64,000 nt of DNA, taken from NCBI RefSeq assembly GCF_001636315.1, contig NZ_KV440949.1, positions 5,536,084 to 5,600,083 on the forward strand. The letters run 5' to 3'. Numbering within the stretch: the stretch's first letter is position 1; each line of letters opens with the position of its first letter. Of this stretch, positions 33,037 to 41,325 are shown one piece after another. Under the pieces are notes generated by a model. That model did no database searches, was not told where the DNA came from, and saw nothing but the letters and a program-made list of their open reading frames with translations. The position numbers and the translations under genes are program-made. This DNA comes from Neobacillus mesonae (GTDB lineage: Bacteria; Bacillota; Bacilli; Bacillales; Cytobacillaceae).

Positions 33037-34125
33037 CAATATCGTATAAGACTCTCCATATCTAACTAGAACATGCCACAATAGCTTTAATTCCTGAAGT
33101 ACCTCCTTAAAGCTGCCGCGCTCTTTCCAATTTTGAGGATTATGGTGAAGGTCCATTACGGCACAACCAATTACACTTGCATTGATACAATTATTTTGTG
33201 CAATACGTTTTGCCAGAGAAGGCATGGATGGTCCTCTAAAGTCAGAAGGAACTTCATCTACCCTAAGTAGAAAGCCCCTATGCCAATATAATTCAATTGA
33301 ATACTTAAGACATAGTTTTTCTAAAGTTGTTCCGATAAGCGTCTCTTTAAAAGAAGGGTCTGCAACAAGCACTTCCACATCTTCTTTAAGTGAAATATCC
33401 CCATGAACTTGGGCTTCGATGTAGTGATTAAGATTCCGATTTGGTTCTTTTTTTTCAAGGTCCGTTAACTTTTTCTTAAGTTTAACTAGTAAATGATCTA
33501 TTAATATTGTTGGTGCCATATCCCTTTCACCAATTGCAGATTCCCTAGTGAACGCCTCTTCTAAGAGTGCAGCTAAAATCATATCAAACTCTTCATACGT
33601 CCCCTTTTCCCTTGGGTCTTGATGAGAATCTAAATACGTAAACGTAGAGCGATATGAAACTTTGGGAGATAAAAGAAAGTAACATGAGCCAAAACGTGGA
33701 GCAGGTCCATCTGAGTGTAACATTATATTCAGTGCACCGTATTTTGGGCGTTGATTATTAGTTGTACCCTCCGTTTGATATGCTCCTCCGAAGATTCTAT
33801 TCTCCCAAAGGTCACGTTCACCACCTGGAAGAGCAGATACGCTACCGTTAGATATAAGTGTTTCAAACTGACTCCTATATATTCCCTGCTCTAATAGTGC
33901 TTCGGCAATGCTTTTCATAGTTGAATCTGGTCTATCGGGATGAAAATGGAGTCCAATTCGTGCATTAGCTTTTAAACTTATAACCGCTTTTTCGAAAATG
34001 TCATCTGGGATATTCGACATTTTTAGTATATGATTTATTATTGCTTTAGCTTCAAGATTATGGTTTCTGGCATAATTGGTAATATAGTTCAAAGCCAATT
34101 GTTGAGACCGAGATAATTCCACCAA
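33031..34125 (-). CDS. DUF3626 protein
   Basis: 364 residues. The family hallmark GLHFHPDRP is at about residue 57, followed by GIYRSQFETLISNGS and the conserved LPGGERDLWENRIFGGAYQ, then a His-containing PRFGSCYFLLSP. The conserved HxHPDR and Glu suggest an enzyme, perhaps related to ADP-ribosyl-type folds, but the reaction is not established. GAGGAGGAA precedes TTG 34125. Single gene, own terminator. Confidence 0.8.
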   Translation of the reverse strand: MVELSRSQQLALNYITNYARNHNLEAKAIINHILKMSNIPDDIFEKAVISLKANARIGLHFHPDRPDSTMKSIAEALLEQGIYRSQFETLISNGSVSALPGGERDLWENRIFGGAYQTEGTTNNQRPKYGALNIMLHSDGPAPRFGSCYFLLSPKVSYRSTFTYLDSHQDPREKGTYEEFDMILAALLEEAFTRESAIGERDMAPTILIDHLLVKLKKKLTDLEKKEPNRNLNHYIEAQVHGDISLKEDVEVLVADPSFKETLIGTTLEKLCLKYSIELYWHRGFLLRVDEVPSDFRGPSMPSLAKRIAQNNCINASVIGCAVMDLHHNPQNWKERGSFKEVLQELKLLWHVLVRYGESYTILK

Positions 34126-34209
34126 TTAATTGTTCCTCCTCTCCATTAATAACTTCTTTTATGTGTTCTATATATCTCCAAAATAAGCAAGTACAACAAA
34201 GTTATCGCT

Positions 34210-34262
34210 CCCTTTTCCCCTGTTCACACCCGTACATGCGACTTTCACCGCATACGGCGTTC
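34210..34262 (-). mobile_element. group II intron relic
   Basis: The minus strand reads AACGCCGTATGCGGTGAAAG followed by TCGCATGTACGGGTGTGAAC, a segment typical of bacterial group II introns. No reverse transcriptase ORF or intron ends remain; only about 50 bp persist. Confidence 0.6.
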
Positions 34263-34351
34263 CAACTGATCCAATTAATCGTCTTGCTTAGTTAGCATAG
34301 GCAGAACTGCTATGAAGAATGCTAACGGTTGCCTGAGATAACCGTGCATCT

Positions 34352-34738
34352 TCAGAGATTTTGCACAATCTGAATTGGATTACCGTCCGGATCTGCAACC
34401 CAAGCAATGAGCAGCCGACCGAGCCATTCGTACGGTGAGACCAATGCTTTGGCACCATTCGAGGTGACGGTTTCAAAGGCCGCAGCAGTTTCATCCGTCC
34501 ACAAAATCACGGCAACACGCTGCCCATGAGCCACGGGGGCGAGGCCGTGATCATCGCGCGTAGAAGAAACGGATGCGATTCCTATTTTGTAATCATCGAG
34601 AACCATATCAATATGAATCGGTTCGCCATCGTTTGGCACTCGAAAGGTCTCGGTAAACCCCAGACTCTTGTAAAACGTAGCTGCTCTAACTACATCCGAA
34701 CTGAACAGAATAACTTGGGGATTACGGAAGATCGACAA
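34352..34738 (-). CDS. VOC-family protein
   Basis: 128 residues: QVILFSSDVVRAATFYKSLGF at the N terminus and the closing WVADPDGNPIQIVQN, the standard second-module end. AGGAGGTG lies 8 nt before the TTG start at 34738. GC content is visibly above that of its neighbours, so it may have been acquired. Function unknown, possibly resistance to a small toxic compound. Confidence 0.8.
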   Translation of the reverse strand: MSIFRNPQVILFSSDVVRAATFYKSLGFTETFRVPNDGEPIHIDMVLDDYKIGIASVSSTRDDHGLAPVAHGQRVAVILWTDETAAAFETVTSNGAKALVSPYEWLGRLLIAWVADPDGNPIQIVQNL

Positions 34739-34925
34739 TTTTTACACCTCCTATTGTTCGGGTTAGAACGTAAGCCATTAATTATTAGTTCAATTATTTC
34801 GTGGAAAATCCTTTTCTTATTCAAATATATAACGCTTTTATGTTAAAAAGAGCAGATTCATACTCTGGTAATGCGCTCGATTGCGCAACAGTCAAATCAC
34901 GGTTCTTCAACCAATAATAGAATAA

Positions 34926-35756
34926 TTATTCGAGAGAAAAATAATATCCAACATAGTTAAATACATTTCTGAATCCTAAATTCTCTGCAACTACAACTGA
35001 GGGCTTGTTCATTTCCATACAATCCCAATATGGAACCAAATTATTCTCCAAACAATCTTTAACAAAACTGTGAGCTACCCTTTGAGCTAATTTTTTCCCC
35101 TGATGAGACTTTAATGTTTCAATATCTATGCAGTGTACATTTCCAGCGACAAAACCTGAAAAACAAACACAAACAATTTCATTTTTGTAAACCATACAAT
35201 AACCAATGCCATTACTAAAGAAACTCTCAGGTGAGGACCAAAACTCTAATATTTTTGATTGTAAAAATTCAATATTTTTAATTGAGTTATTATTATTTTC
35301 AAGGAGAGTATTGCAGATTTTTATAACTTTATATCCTTGTTCAATGACAGGTTCATAATTACCTTTATAATCACCCTTTTGTAAGGTATAAACCCTCTGA
35401 TTCCAACTCTCTAATTTACGATGTTCAAAAACTCTTTCAATAATCTTATTCCATTTTTCTTGATTGCCAACTCCTTCAAACCAGCTTAGTTGGACTTTTT
35501 TTGCTTCGGGTTTGATTAAATTGTTAATAAAATGGTTTAATTCTCTATTAAACTCCTTGTTTTGCTCATTTCCAAAAAATATAAATCCATCATTATTTCC
35601 TAACCAAATAAGCCCGGATGTAGGGTTAATAGTATCATCTACAAAGATACGACCCGGATTAATATTTTCAACAATTGCTATTGCTTCTAATTGCCCTTTT
35701 TCATTTAACAGTTTTTTACACTTACTAAACTCAGTTTTATCCAGTTCTGATATCAT
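34926..35756 (-). CDS. GNAT-family acetyltransferase
   Basis: 276 residues. The C-terminal half has the GNAT core: GYCMVYKNEIVCVCFSG strands, then the acetyl-CoA loop SHQGKKLAQRVAHSFVKDC and NKPSVVVAENLGF. The N-terminal half is a second, degenerate domain, as in the larger GNAT_acetyltran family. Substrate unknown. Asn-rich spacer (ENNNNSIK) between domains. Confidence 0.75.
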   Translation of the reverse strand: MISELDKTEFSKCKKLLNEKGQLEAIAIVENINPGRIFVDDTINPTSGLIWLGNNDGFIFFGNEQNKEFNRELNHFINNLIKPEAKKVQLSWFEGVGNQEKWNKIIERVFEHRKLESWNQRVYTLQKGDYKGNYEPVIEQGYKVIKICNTLLENNNNSIKNIEFLQSKILEFWSSPESFFSNGIGYCMVYKNEIVCVCFSGFVAGNVHCIDIETLKSHQGKKLAQRVAHSFVKDCLENNLVPYWDCMEMNKPSVVVAENLGFRNVFNYVGYYFSLE

Positions 35757-35877
35757 AAAACATCCCTACCTCATTCTTTCTGGAAAATTATCAACTTAAC
35801 AACTCAACGATTTTATATGATCGAAATATTTGTAAAATTTATATCAGGTTTTAACGAGAAGTTACTCCTATTAAATG

Positions 35878-35935
35878 GCACTAAAATGAAAAATGAGCGC
35901 TTGTTCAAGGATAGCGCCCTTTAAAAGAATAGATC
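35878..35935. repeat. interspersed repeat family B, copy
   Basis: ACTAAAATGAAAAATGAGCG, CTTGTTCAAGGATAGCGCCC. Confidence 0.65.
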
Positions 35936-35944
35936 TATAGAGAA

Positions 35945-36190
35945 CTAACCAGCTATTCCGTATGCTAATAATATGAAAAATACACAGACTAACACCGCAC
36001 CATTAGATAAAACCCCAATTACTCCCGATAACCAATTCTTAGAAATTACAGCAAAAATTATTCCGAGTAGTGAAAGAGAACCTAAAATTATTATTATTAA
36101 CGGCAAATCTGCGTTCGGTCCTCTAAGAATAAAAAACATAAGTACGCTAATCAATACCATTAGAATTGATAAAACTCCAAACTTATTCAT
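35945..36190 (-). CDS. small three-helix membrane protein
   Basis: 81 residues, almost entirely three hydrophobic helices (MNKFGVLSILMVLISVLMFF; LIIIILGSLSLLGIIFAV; SNGAVLVCVFFILLAYG). GGGGATAG precedes the ATG at 36190; a TTG upstream is less well placed. No recognisable family; membrane location is clear, the role is not. Confidence 0.55.
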   Translation of the reverse strand: MNKFGVLSILMVLISVLMFFILRGPNADLPLIIIILGSLSLLGIIFAVISKNWLSGVIGVLSNGAVLVCVFFILLAYGIAG

Positions 36191-36370
36191 CTCTATCCCC
36201 AATCTAGGTATTTTGTTTTTACACCTATTTCATAATCAAACTAAAATTCATTTACAATTATTTCATATCCCAGTACGTTGCCAAATCACTAATCACAGAT
36301 ATGGTCCTTAAATGAAAATGCGATCCTTATTCATGGATTGCGCAAGTTTGGTGAATAAGGTATTGACTAA

Positions 36371-36545
36371 TTAAGCGTGTTTACTTAATCGTCCCCTTAT
36401 CGGAACAATAACCGCATAGAACACTAATATCACAAGCAAAAAAGCTGGTAAAATCTAAGGCTATGATAAATTGCCAATAGGGGATGTCAAAACGGAAAGC
36501 CATTAGCTTTTTCAAGTGTTGTTTTTCATAACTATTTCCATCCAT
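36371..36545 (-). pseudogene. frameshifted small membrane protein gene
   Basis: AAAGGAGAAAGAA-ATG opens MDGNSYEKQHLKKLMAF and continues to LDF. After a four-T run the frame encodes no sensible protein, but the neighbouring frame continues with a clear membrane helix, LPAFLLVILVFYAVIVP, ending RLSKHA. One extra T accounts for the break. Either a pseudogene or a homopolymer read error. Confidence 0.5.
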
Positions 36546-36742
36546 TTCTTTCTCCTTTATTTAAAGTTGTCTATTTTTAGATGTGTTTGAATTCTTCCTA
36601 ATCTTCCTTTACAATCTGTTCCATTAAAATAAACTACTAATTTTAGATATTATACCATATTTTTACACAAATTTTTATTTCAAATTGGCACGAAAAAAAA
36701 AGACACGCCGTTTTATGTACGTGCCTTCCTATCGTTTCTCAA

Positions 36743-36805
36743 CTAGCCACTTAGTTGAGCATAAATTTTTGTGGTCTCACTTTTCTCGTTACCAAGTAAG
36801 CTCTG
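36743..36805 (-). pseudogene. tyrosine recombinase C-terminal relic
   Basis: Encodes QSLLGNEKSETTKIYAQLSG and then a stop, matching QSLLGHEKSETTRIYAQLSG of the intact recombinase at 1474-2313. The catalytic His is replaced by Asn. Only about 20 codons remain. Confidence 0.75.
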
Positions 36806-36966
36806 AAAAACACTTCCCTTTCTTTATCACCTTTTCAATGGACAAAACTTTTTTTCCGTCTTCTTCTGAGACAACAACTCTGTACTTTCTTTGCTTTTGA
36901 AATGATTCTCAATGGGTTCTTCATTGCAACATTCAGTTCTACTTACCCATTAGGCTGAAATAAAGT

Positions 36967-37653
36967 TCAATCTAGAAAACTTTTTACGGTAGTTAAGAAG
37001 GCTGATAAATTTTCCTCATGCACATGGTGGCCGGCATTTTCTATCGTTACCAGGTCGCAAGTTGGAATAAGCTTAGAGACTTCCAGTAATTTATTATGAG
37101 GAATGTGACTGGACCCACCACCTATAATAAGAGTCGGTATGATAATATCGGTAAGACGCTCCCACCATTTGGGATTAGGTTCATTAAGTTGATGTAGAAT
37201 CGAAGGTACAACCGGCCAATCGAACGGTAGGGGATCAGAGGGTTTAGAAGGAATTTCGATCGGCTTATTCCGAAAAGGAGGAGGAGTGTCTTCAACAATT
37301 AACCGCTCTATCCTCGAAGGAAATGTTTCCGCGAAAAGATATGAAACAGTTCCCCCCATGGAATGACCAATTAGCGTAAACCGTTCCAAATTCAACGCAT
37401 TTACAAAAGAAAGCAAGTCATCACACATCAATTCAAAAGAATATGTACTAGTTCTGGCACTTCCACCATGACCTCTTTGGTCTAAAGCTAATACGCGATA
37501 TTTTTCTCCTAAGCTAGCAGCTACTAGATCCCATGATTCTGCACTTTTTCCCAGCGCATGAAGGGCAACAAGCGGTGGTGCAGAAGGTTCCCCACATTCA
37601 CGATATTGAAAAGTGAGTCCATTCAATTCAATTTGGTTCACACGTATTTCCAT
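36967..37653 (-). CDS. alpha/beta hydrolase
   Basis: 228 residues. Oxyanion segment LVALHALGKSAESW, nucleophile elbow GHSMGG (about residue 97), and catalytic His in ENAGHHVHEEN. Typical of small esterases or lactonases; substrate unknown. The start is ATG 37653. Single gene upstream of a decayed GNAT copy. Confidence 0.8.
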   Translation of the reverse strand: MEIRVNQIELNGLTFQYRECGEPSAPPLVALHALGKSAESWDLVAASLGEKYRVLALDQRGHGGSARTSTYSFELMCDDLLSFVNALNLERFTLIGHSMGGTVSYLFAETFPSRIERLIVEDTPPPFRNKPIEIPSKPSDPLPFDWPVVPSILHQLNEPNPKWWERLTDIIIPTLIIGGGSSHIPHNKLLEVSKLIPTCDLVTIENAGHHVHEENLSAFLTTVKSFLD

Positions 37654-37837
37654 CTCCGGTCAACTCCTAATTGAGGTTTCGTCATCTGAAACCTGATTTA
37701 TTTAGTATCTACATCTATATATTCATCGAATGTGTGAAGATTACCTTCTTGAACCTCTTCCTTTTTGTTAAATAATTCTTAATCATCTTCAGACTCTGGT
37801 GTTCTATACATAAAGAAAGAGCGTAATTCTTGCTACA

Positions 37838-38035
37838 GAATTGCGCACCTTCGAAAATGATTGCCTTCTTAATCATCCTTTCATTCGTGAGGATTTTATT
37901 CCAGTGTGTTAAGAAGCTGTCCCAATCATTAGGATCTTTACTCGGCTGCCATATAGAGTGCTTCACGGTCCTGTTGGTGTTTAAAAAAAAGAGGAAGGTC
38001 ATCCTCAAACACATTCCGAAGCATTATTCTACTTA
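37838..38035 (-). pseudogene. truncated GNAT gene (copy of 49337-49810)
   Basis: Nearly identical to the first 65 codons of the intact GNAT gene at 49337-49810, but the second start codon is ATA, a 5-bp loss after GCAGCC shifts the frame, and the rest of the gene is missing. It belongs to the larger duplicated block described in the findings. Confidence 0.85.
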
Positions 38036-38136
38036 TCAAACTTCCCCCTTGGCGATTACTTTATTTTTACAAACTTTATTGAATAACTTATAGTTCGACT
38101 ACTTACGAATAAACCCTTCTCTTACTCAACAAAATG

Positions 38137-38205
38137 GACTTGAATGAAAATGAGCGCTTATCCTTATTCCAGGATTGCGCTCAATAGTTGAATATCAAAA
38201 AATTA
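38137..38205. repeat. interspersed repeat family B, copy
   Basis: TTGAATGAAAATGAGCGCTT, ATCCTTATTCCAGGATTGCGCTC, hairpin family B. Duplicated with the block at 49905. Confidence 0.7.
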
Positions 38206-38235
38206 TTTATATACTTGATACGGGGATGCTATGAG

Positions 38236-38397
38236 TTAATTTTTCAAATTTCTTTGATAGATCGTGATGAGTTCATCTAACTTTTGACTGCAAAAAAGAG
38301 TGTCGTGACTATTTAAGCCGGTTAATCTTACCGTCTGGATTAATTCCCTTTTTAATTGATCAATTCTGATTTCTAAATGTTCTATTTCCGTAAACAC
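38236..38397 (-). CDS. Spo0E-like phosphatase controlled by a c-di-GMP riboswitch
   Basis: 53-residue Spo0E-family protein: a first helix (EHLEIRIDQLKRELIQTVRL) and the signature CSQKLDELITIYQ. Such proteins remove phosphate from Spo0A~P. AGGAG lies 8 nt before a GTG start. The gene is the first one downstream of a c-di-GMP-I aptamer (38525-38600), with a gap of about 127 nt. It is intact here, while the paralogous copy at 50010 is broken. Linking c-di-GMP to the sporulation decision is my inference. Confidence 0.75.
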   Translation of the reverse strand: MFTEIEHLEIRIDQLKRELIQTVRLTGLNSHDTLFCSQKLDELITIYQRNLKN

Positions 38398-38524
38398 TTT
38401 TCAAACTCCTAGCCTTCTGATTCTAGTATTCTTTTTAAATTCCCAATTCTAAGGCTTCTTAAATAGGTTCTATCCAATCATTATCTAAATCTCTGGCAAT
38501 CCCCCCAAAATATGATTCTATTTT

Positions 38525-38600
38525 AGGTAACTCAGCCATCTTAGTTAGAAACCACCTTAGACCTGTAGTTTTGCGTCCTTATTTTTCAATAAGTTTGCCT
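38525..38600 (-). promoter_or_regulatory. c-di-GMP-I (GEMM) riboswitch aptamer
   Basis: Minus-strand sequence matches the class I aptamer in order: GGCAAAC, the hairpin CTTATT-GAAA-AATAAG with its GAAA tetraloop, GGACGCAAAACTAC, AGGTCTAAGG, a variable stem, and ATGGCTGAGTTACC with the conserved tetraloop-receptor and GTTACC end. This parallels the V. cholerae Vc2 layout GGGCAAACC-hairpin-GGGACGCAAAGCC...GGGTTACC. No obvious terminator lies before the Spo0E-like gene. A hairpin AGCCTT/AAGGCT ends right at its ribosome-binding site and could be the expression platform. Confidence 0.8.
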
Positions 38601-38885
38601 TTTCTTTTTATATATTACTTTAAGTAGATTCCGAAATTTGTCGCATTATGTATTTTCTATTTAAAAAATTGACAAAAGGATTACTATTTTGCCTTTTTAG
38701 TTTTACTGTTTAGATGTACCCTACTCATTCGTGAGTAGGGTTCCTGGCTTATAAGATAAAAAAAACAGACTCTATAAAGTGCCTGCTTAAGTTTGGTTTT
38801 AGGTGCAATGAAACTTACAAAAACAGCACTATTCTCCCATCCCTTTTGAATCGATGAGAGAATAGCCATTATTAAACTATAGTTA

Positions 38886-39503
38886 TTATTTAATTTCGAT
38901 TGCAGAAGCCTTGTTGTCCCAATCCGAAGCCATATTAGCAGTTATCCCATACCAATCAGAATGTCTAAATGAGACTCCTTTACCTTTTCCTTGAGATGAC
39001 GTATGCTCCCAAAGAATCGTCATATAGCTATAAGAAGGTGACGCTGTACTTAAAGAGGAAATTCTGTCATTCCAGCTGGAAGGCAAGTCTTTAAACCCTG
39101 ATCTCCAATATATATACTGTCCACCTTTATTTTTAAACTCATAGAAATCAGTACAACAAGGACCGCTGGCCATGATACCAATATCGTTTTTTAGTTTCTG
39201 TTTTTCTTTTTGTTTATCTTTTTCAATAAATGCCTGGAAAGTTTCCTCGCTGGTAAATCCATACGCCAACCAATCGCCCTTTTGATTCTGTTTAGGCAGT
39301 ACTAGGGTTATTTTTATTTCTTTGTTGGATTCGATATTGACTTTGGCTAGCGAATTCACGTCTTTTTCATCCACAGTTAAATAGTGGAACGATTTAATCG
39401 TATAATCTTTTTCTGCTGCATTTGTCGCTGGTACCATTATCATCCAAACGAAAAGAGAACATATGACGGAAAGACAAAGCTTTTTTATTCGCAAATTTTC
39501 CAA
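38886..39503 (-). CDS. secreted protein with crystallin-like motifs
   Basis: 205 residues with a Sec signal peptide (KKLCLSVICSLFVWMIMVPA, cleavage near ATNAA). The C-terminal half has two segments, SSWNDRISSLS and SDWDNKASAIEI, which follow the W-N/D-D-x-x-S-S/A pattern of Ca2+-binding beta/gamma-crystallin or inhibitor I36 domains. Two adjacent Cys (GPCCTDF) lie between. TTG start after AGGGAG. Likely an extracellular Ca2+-stabilised or inhibitor protein; a guess from the motifs. Confidence 0.6.
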   Translation of the reverse strand: MENLRIKKLCLSVICSLFVWMIMVPATNAAEKDYTIKSFHYLTVDEKDVNSLAKVNIESNKEIKITLVLPKQNQKGDWLAYGFTSEETFQAFIEKDKQKEKQKLKNDIGIMASGPCCTDFYEFKNKGGQYIYWRSGFKDLPSSWNDRISSLSTASPSYSYMTILWEHTSSQGKGKGVSFRHSDWYGITANMASDWDNKASAIEIK

Positions 39504-40226
39504 CTCCCTATTAGTTAAAATTACATACTTTGGCCGTAAAAAGTGAACAGATGTTGAGGCACTTCGTAAAATCTTAACAGAACAACCGATTTTGCCTTCT
39601 TGTAATCAATGGATTATCCCGTTTCATTCCTGATCCGTTTATATGAAACGTGTTAGGGGATGATGCATTTTGGTCCTTAGACTATAGCGAAAATGCAAAA
39701 ACATTGAAAAGCATAACATAAACAGTAACATCAATTTCTTATAGTTCCTTGAGGGATTACTGCATTTTTCTCCTTTCCTCCCTAAAACATTTTATCAACT
39801 AAAAGTTTACATTATAAAAAAATGGATTATAAGGTAAAAACTTCCTATTTATTTTATCAGACTTATGAATTATTGATCTTTCTTTAATCGTGTTCCTGAA
39901 TCACGCCCTATAATTGAAAATCGTGTAACAATAATTTTAGCTTATATTTTCCCAAATCTAACATTAAGGCTTAACTGCATAGAAGTATAAAGAGATAAAT
40001 TCAAACAGGTAAATTTTGGTATAAAAGGTGTTCCCCCTATGTTATAGTAATTAATATAGGGATGATTCCCATTTTAAATAATGTTTTAATGGAGGCCACG
40101 TCATGATTATTAAGTGGGTACGACTACGATAATTATAGGGTCAGTCCAATCATGTTCCGGAAAGAGTTTATTGATCTGCGCCTTAGTAACAGCGATTAGA
40201 TAATAAATAATACGGAGGTAAAAAAC
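39504..40226. other. long AT-rich intergenic region
   Basis: About 720 bp with no convincing gene. Near 40103 a GGAGG-led ATG gives only a nine-codon peptide. A neighbouring frame there (IIIGSVQSCSGKSLLICAL) has a P-loop-like look of a broken CobQ-type protein, too short to call. Confidence 0.4.
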
Positions 40227-41069
40227 ATGAGTAAACAGATACTGAAAATAAATAAAGTGGAAATATGTACAGAAAGTTTCGGAAACTCTAAGGACCCTGC
40301 TGTGCTTATGATCATGGGAGCAATGTCTTCATTAGACTGGTGGGATGAAGACTTCTGTCTCCGCCTCGCTAATCAGGGGAGGTTTGTCATTCGGTACGAT
40401 CATCGGGATCTGGGACAATCGACTATTTATGAGCCTGGTACTTCCAACTATACAATAACGGACCTGGCTGACGATGCGGCCGGTGTCCTGGATGCTTATT
40501 CCATAGAGCAGGCTCATATCGTTGGAATGTCTATGGGCGGTATGATCGGCCAAATTCTTGCCTTGAAATATCCAGAAAGTGTATTAACTCTTACGCTAAT
40601 TGCATCAAGTGTGTTCGGGACTGAAATGGAAAAACTGCCTCCAATGGATCAAAGTATACTGGATCATCATGCGAAGAGTGGTGCCATCGATTGGTCAAAT
40701 CGGGAGGCGGTCATTGCTTATCTTGCAGATGGATGGAAAACTTTATCCGGTTCCAAACCTTATGAGCAGGAAAGAATGTATAAACTGGGGGAAATGGAGG
40801 TTAACCGTGCCAAACAGCTACAGAGCAGATTTAATCATGCCATGCTACAAGGCGGAAATGATTATTTCGATAGAATGAGTGAGATCAGCGTACCTGTGCT
40901 TATTATACATGGCACAGAGGATCCAGCTCTTCCATATGAACACGGGCTTGCACTTGCGAAAGCCATCCCTCATTCTGAATTAATGCCTCTTGGTGGATCA
41001 GGTCATGAGATTCATAGCGAAGACTGGGACCAAATTATAGATTCAGTTGTAAAGCATAGTTCGCTATAA
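40227..41069 (+). CDS. alpha/beta hydrolase (RdmC/esterase-like)
   Basis: 280 residues. Segment MIMGAMSSLDWW forms the oxyanion-hole loop, YDHRDLGQS the strand after it, GMSMGG the nucleophile elbow (about residue 98), IHGTEDPALPY carries the acid and GSGHEIH the catalytic His. Similar hydrolases act on aclacinomycin esters or other small esters. ACGGAGG RBS. The terminator downstream is shared with the convergent FAD enzyme. Confidence 0.85.
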   Translation: MSKQILKINKVEICTESFGNSKDPAVLMIMGAMSSLDWWDEDFCLRLANQGRFVIRYDHRDLGQSTIYEPGTSNYTITDLADDAAGVLDAYSIEQAHIVGMSMGGMIGQILALKYPESVLTLTLIASSVFGTEMEKLPPMDQSILDHHAKSGAIDWSNREAVIAYLADGWKTLSGSKPYEQERMYKLGEMEVNRAKQLQSRFNHAMLQGGNDYFDRMSEISVPVLIIHGTEDPALPYEHGLALAKAIPHSELMPLGGSGHEIHSEDWDQIIDSVVKHSSL

Positions 41070-41210
41070 AAAAATTACGTTTAATTTATGATTACAGCCA
41101 ATAAAACGTACCACCACTGCCATGTTTTTTACCAGCAGATGCCATGAAATGTACCACTTGCTGCTATTGTGTTTATCAATAGGATAAATTCAATAATTTT
41201 AAAATTAAAA

Positions 41211-41252
41211 AAGCCTAATCCCTCCATGTTTTTTTACCGAGGAATTAGGCTT
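41211..41252. terminator. bidirectional terminator between convergent genes
   Basis: AAGCCTAAT and ATTAGGCTT form the outer stem, CCTC/GAGG the inner one. T-rich on both strands; placed between the hydrolase and FAD monooxygenase genes. Confidence 0.75.
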
Positions 41253-41325
41253 ATAATCTACATAAACGCGCCCGATTGTGATACAAAAAGTGTTATTACA
41301 ATAAATAAAGATAAGCGATATCTTG

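Noticed and set aside
36685..36900. Plus-strand ORF of about 71 codons
   Set aside because: No ribosome-binding site, and the minus strand carries a clear recombinase relic here, so this is a shadow.
38684..38869. Minus-strand ORF of 61 codons
   Set aside because: The region is csp-type 3' flank and terminator-like DNA; the protein has no sensible pattern and lacks a ribosome-binding site.
40103..40200. Possible CobQ-type fragment before the alpha/beta hydrolase
   Set aside because: Only a P-loop-like string in one frame, too short and without flanking homology to support a call.
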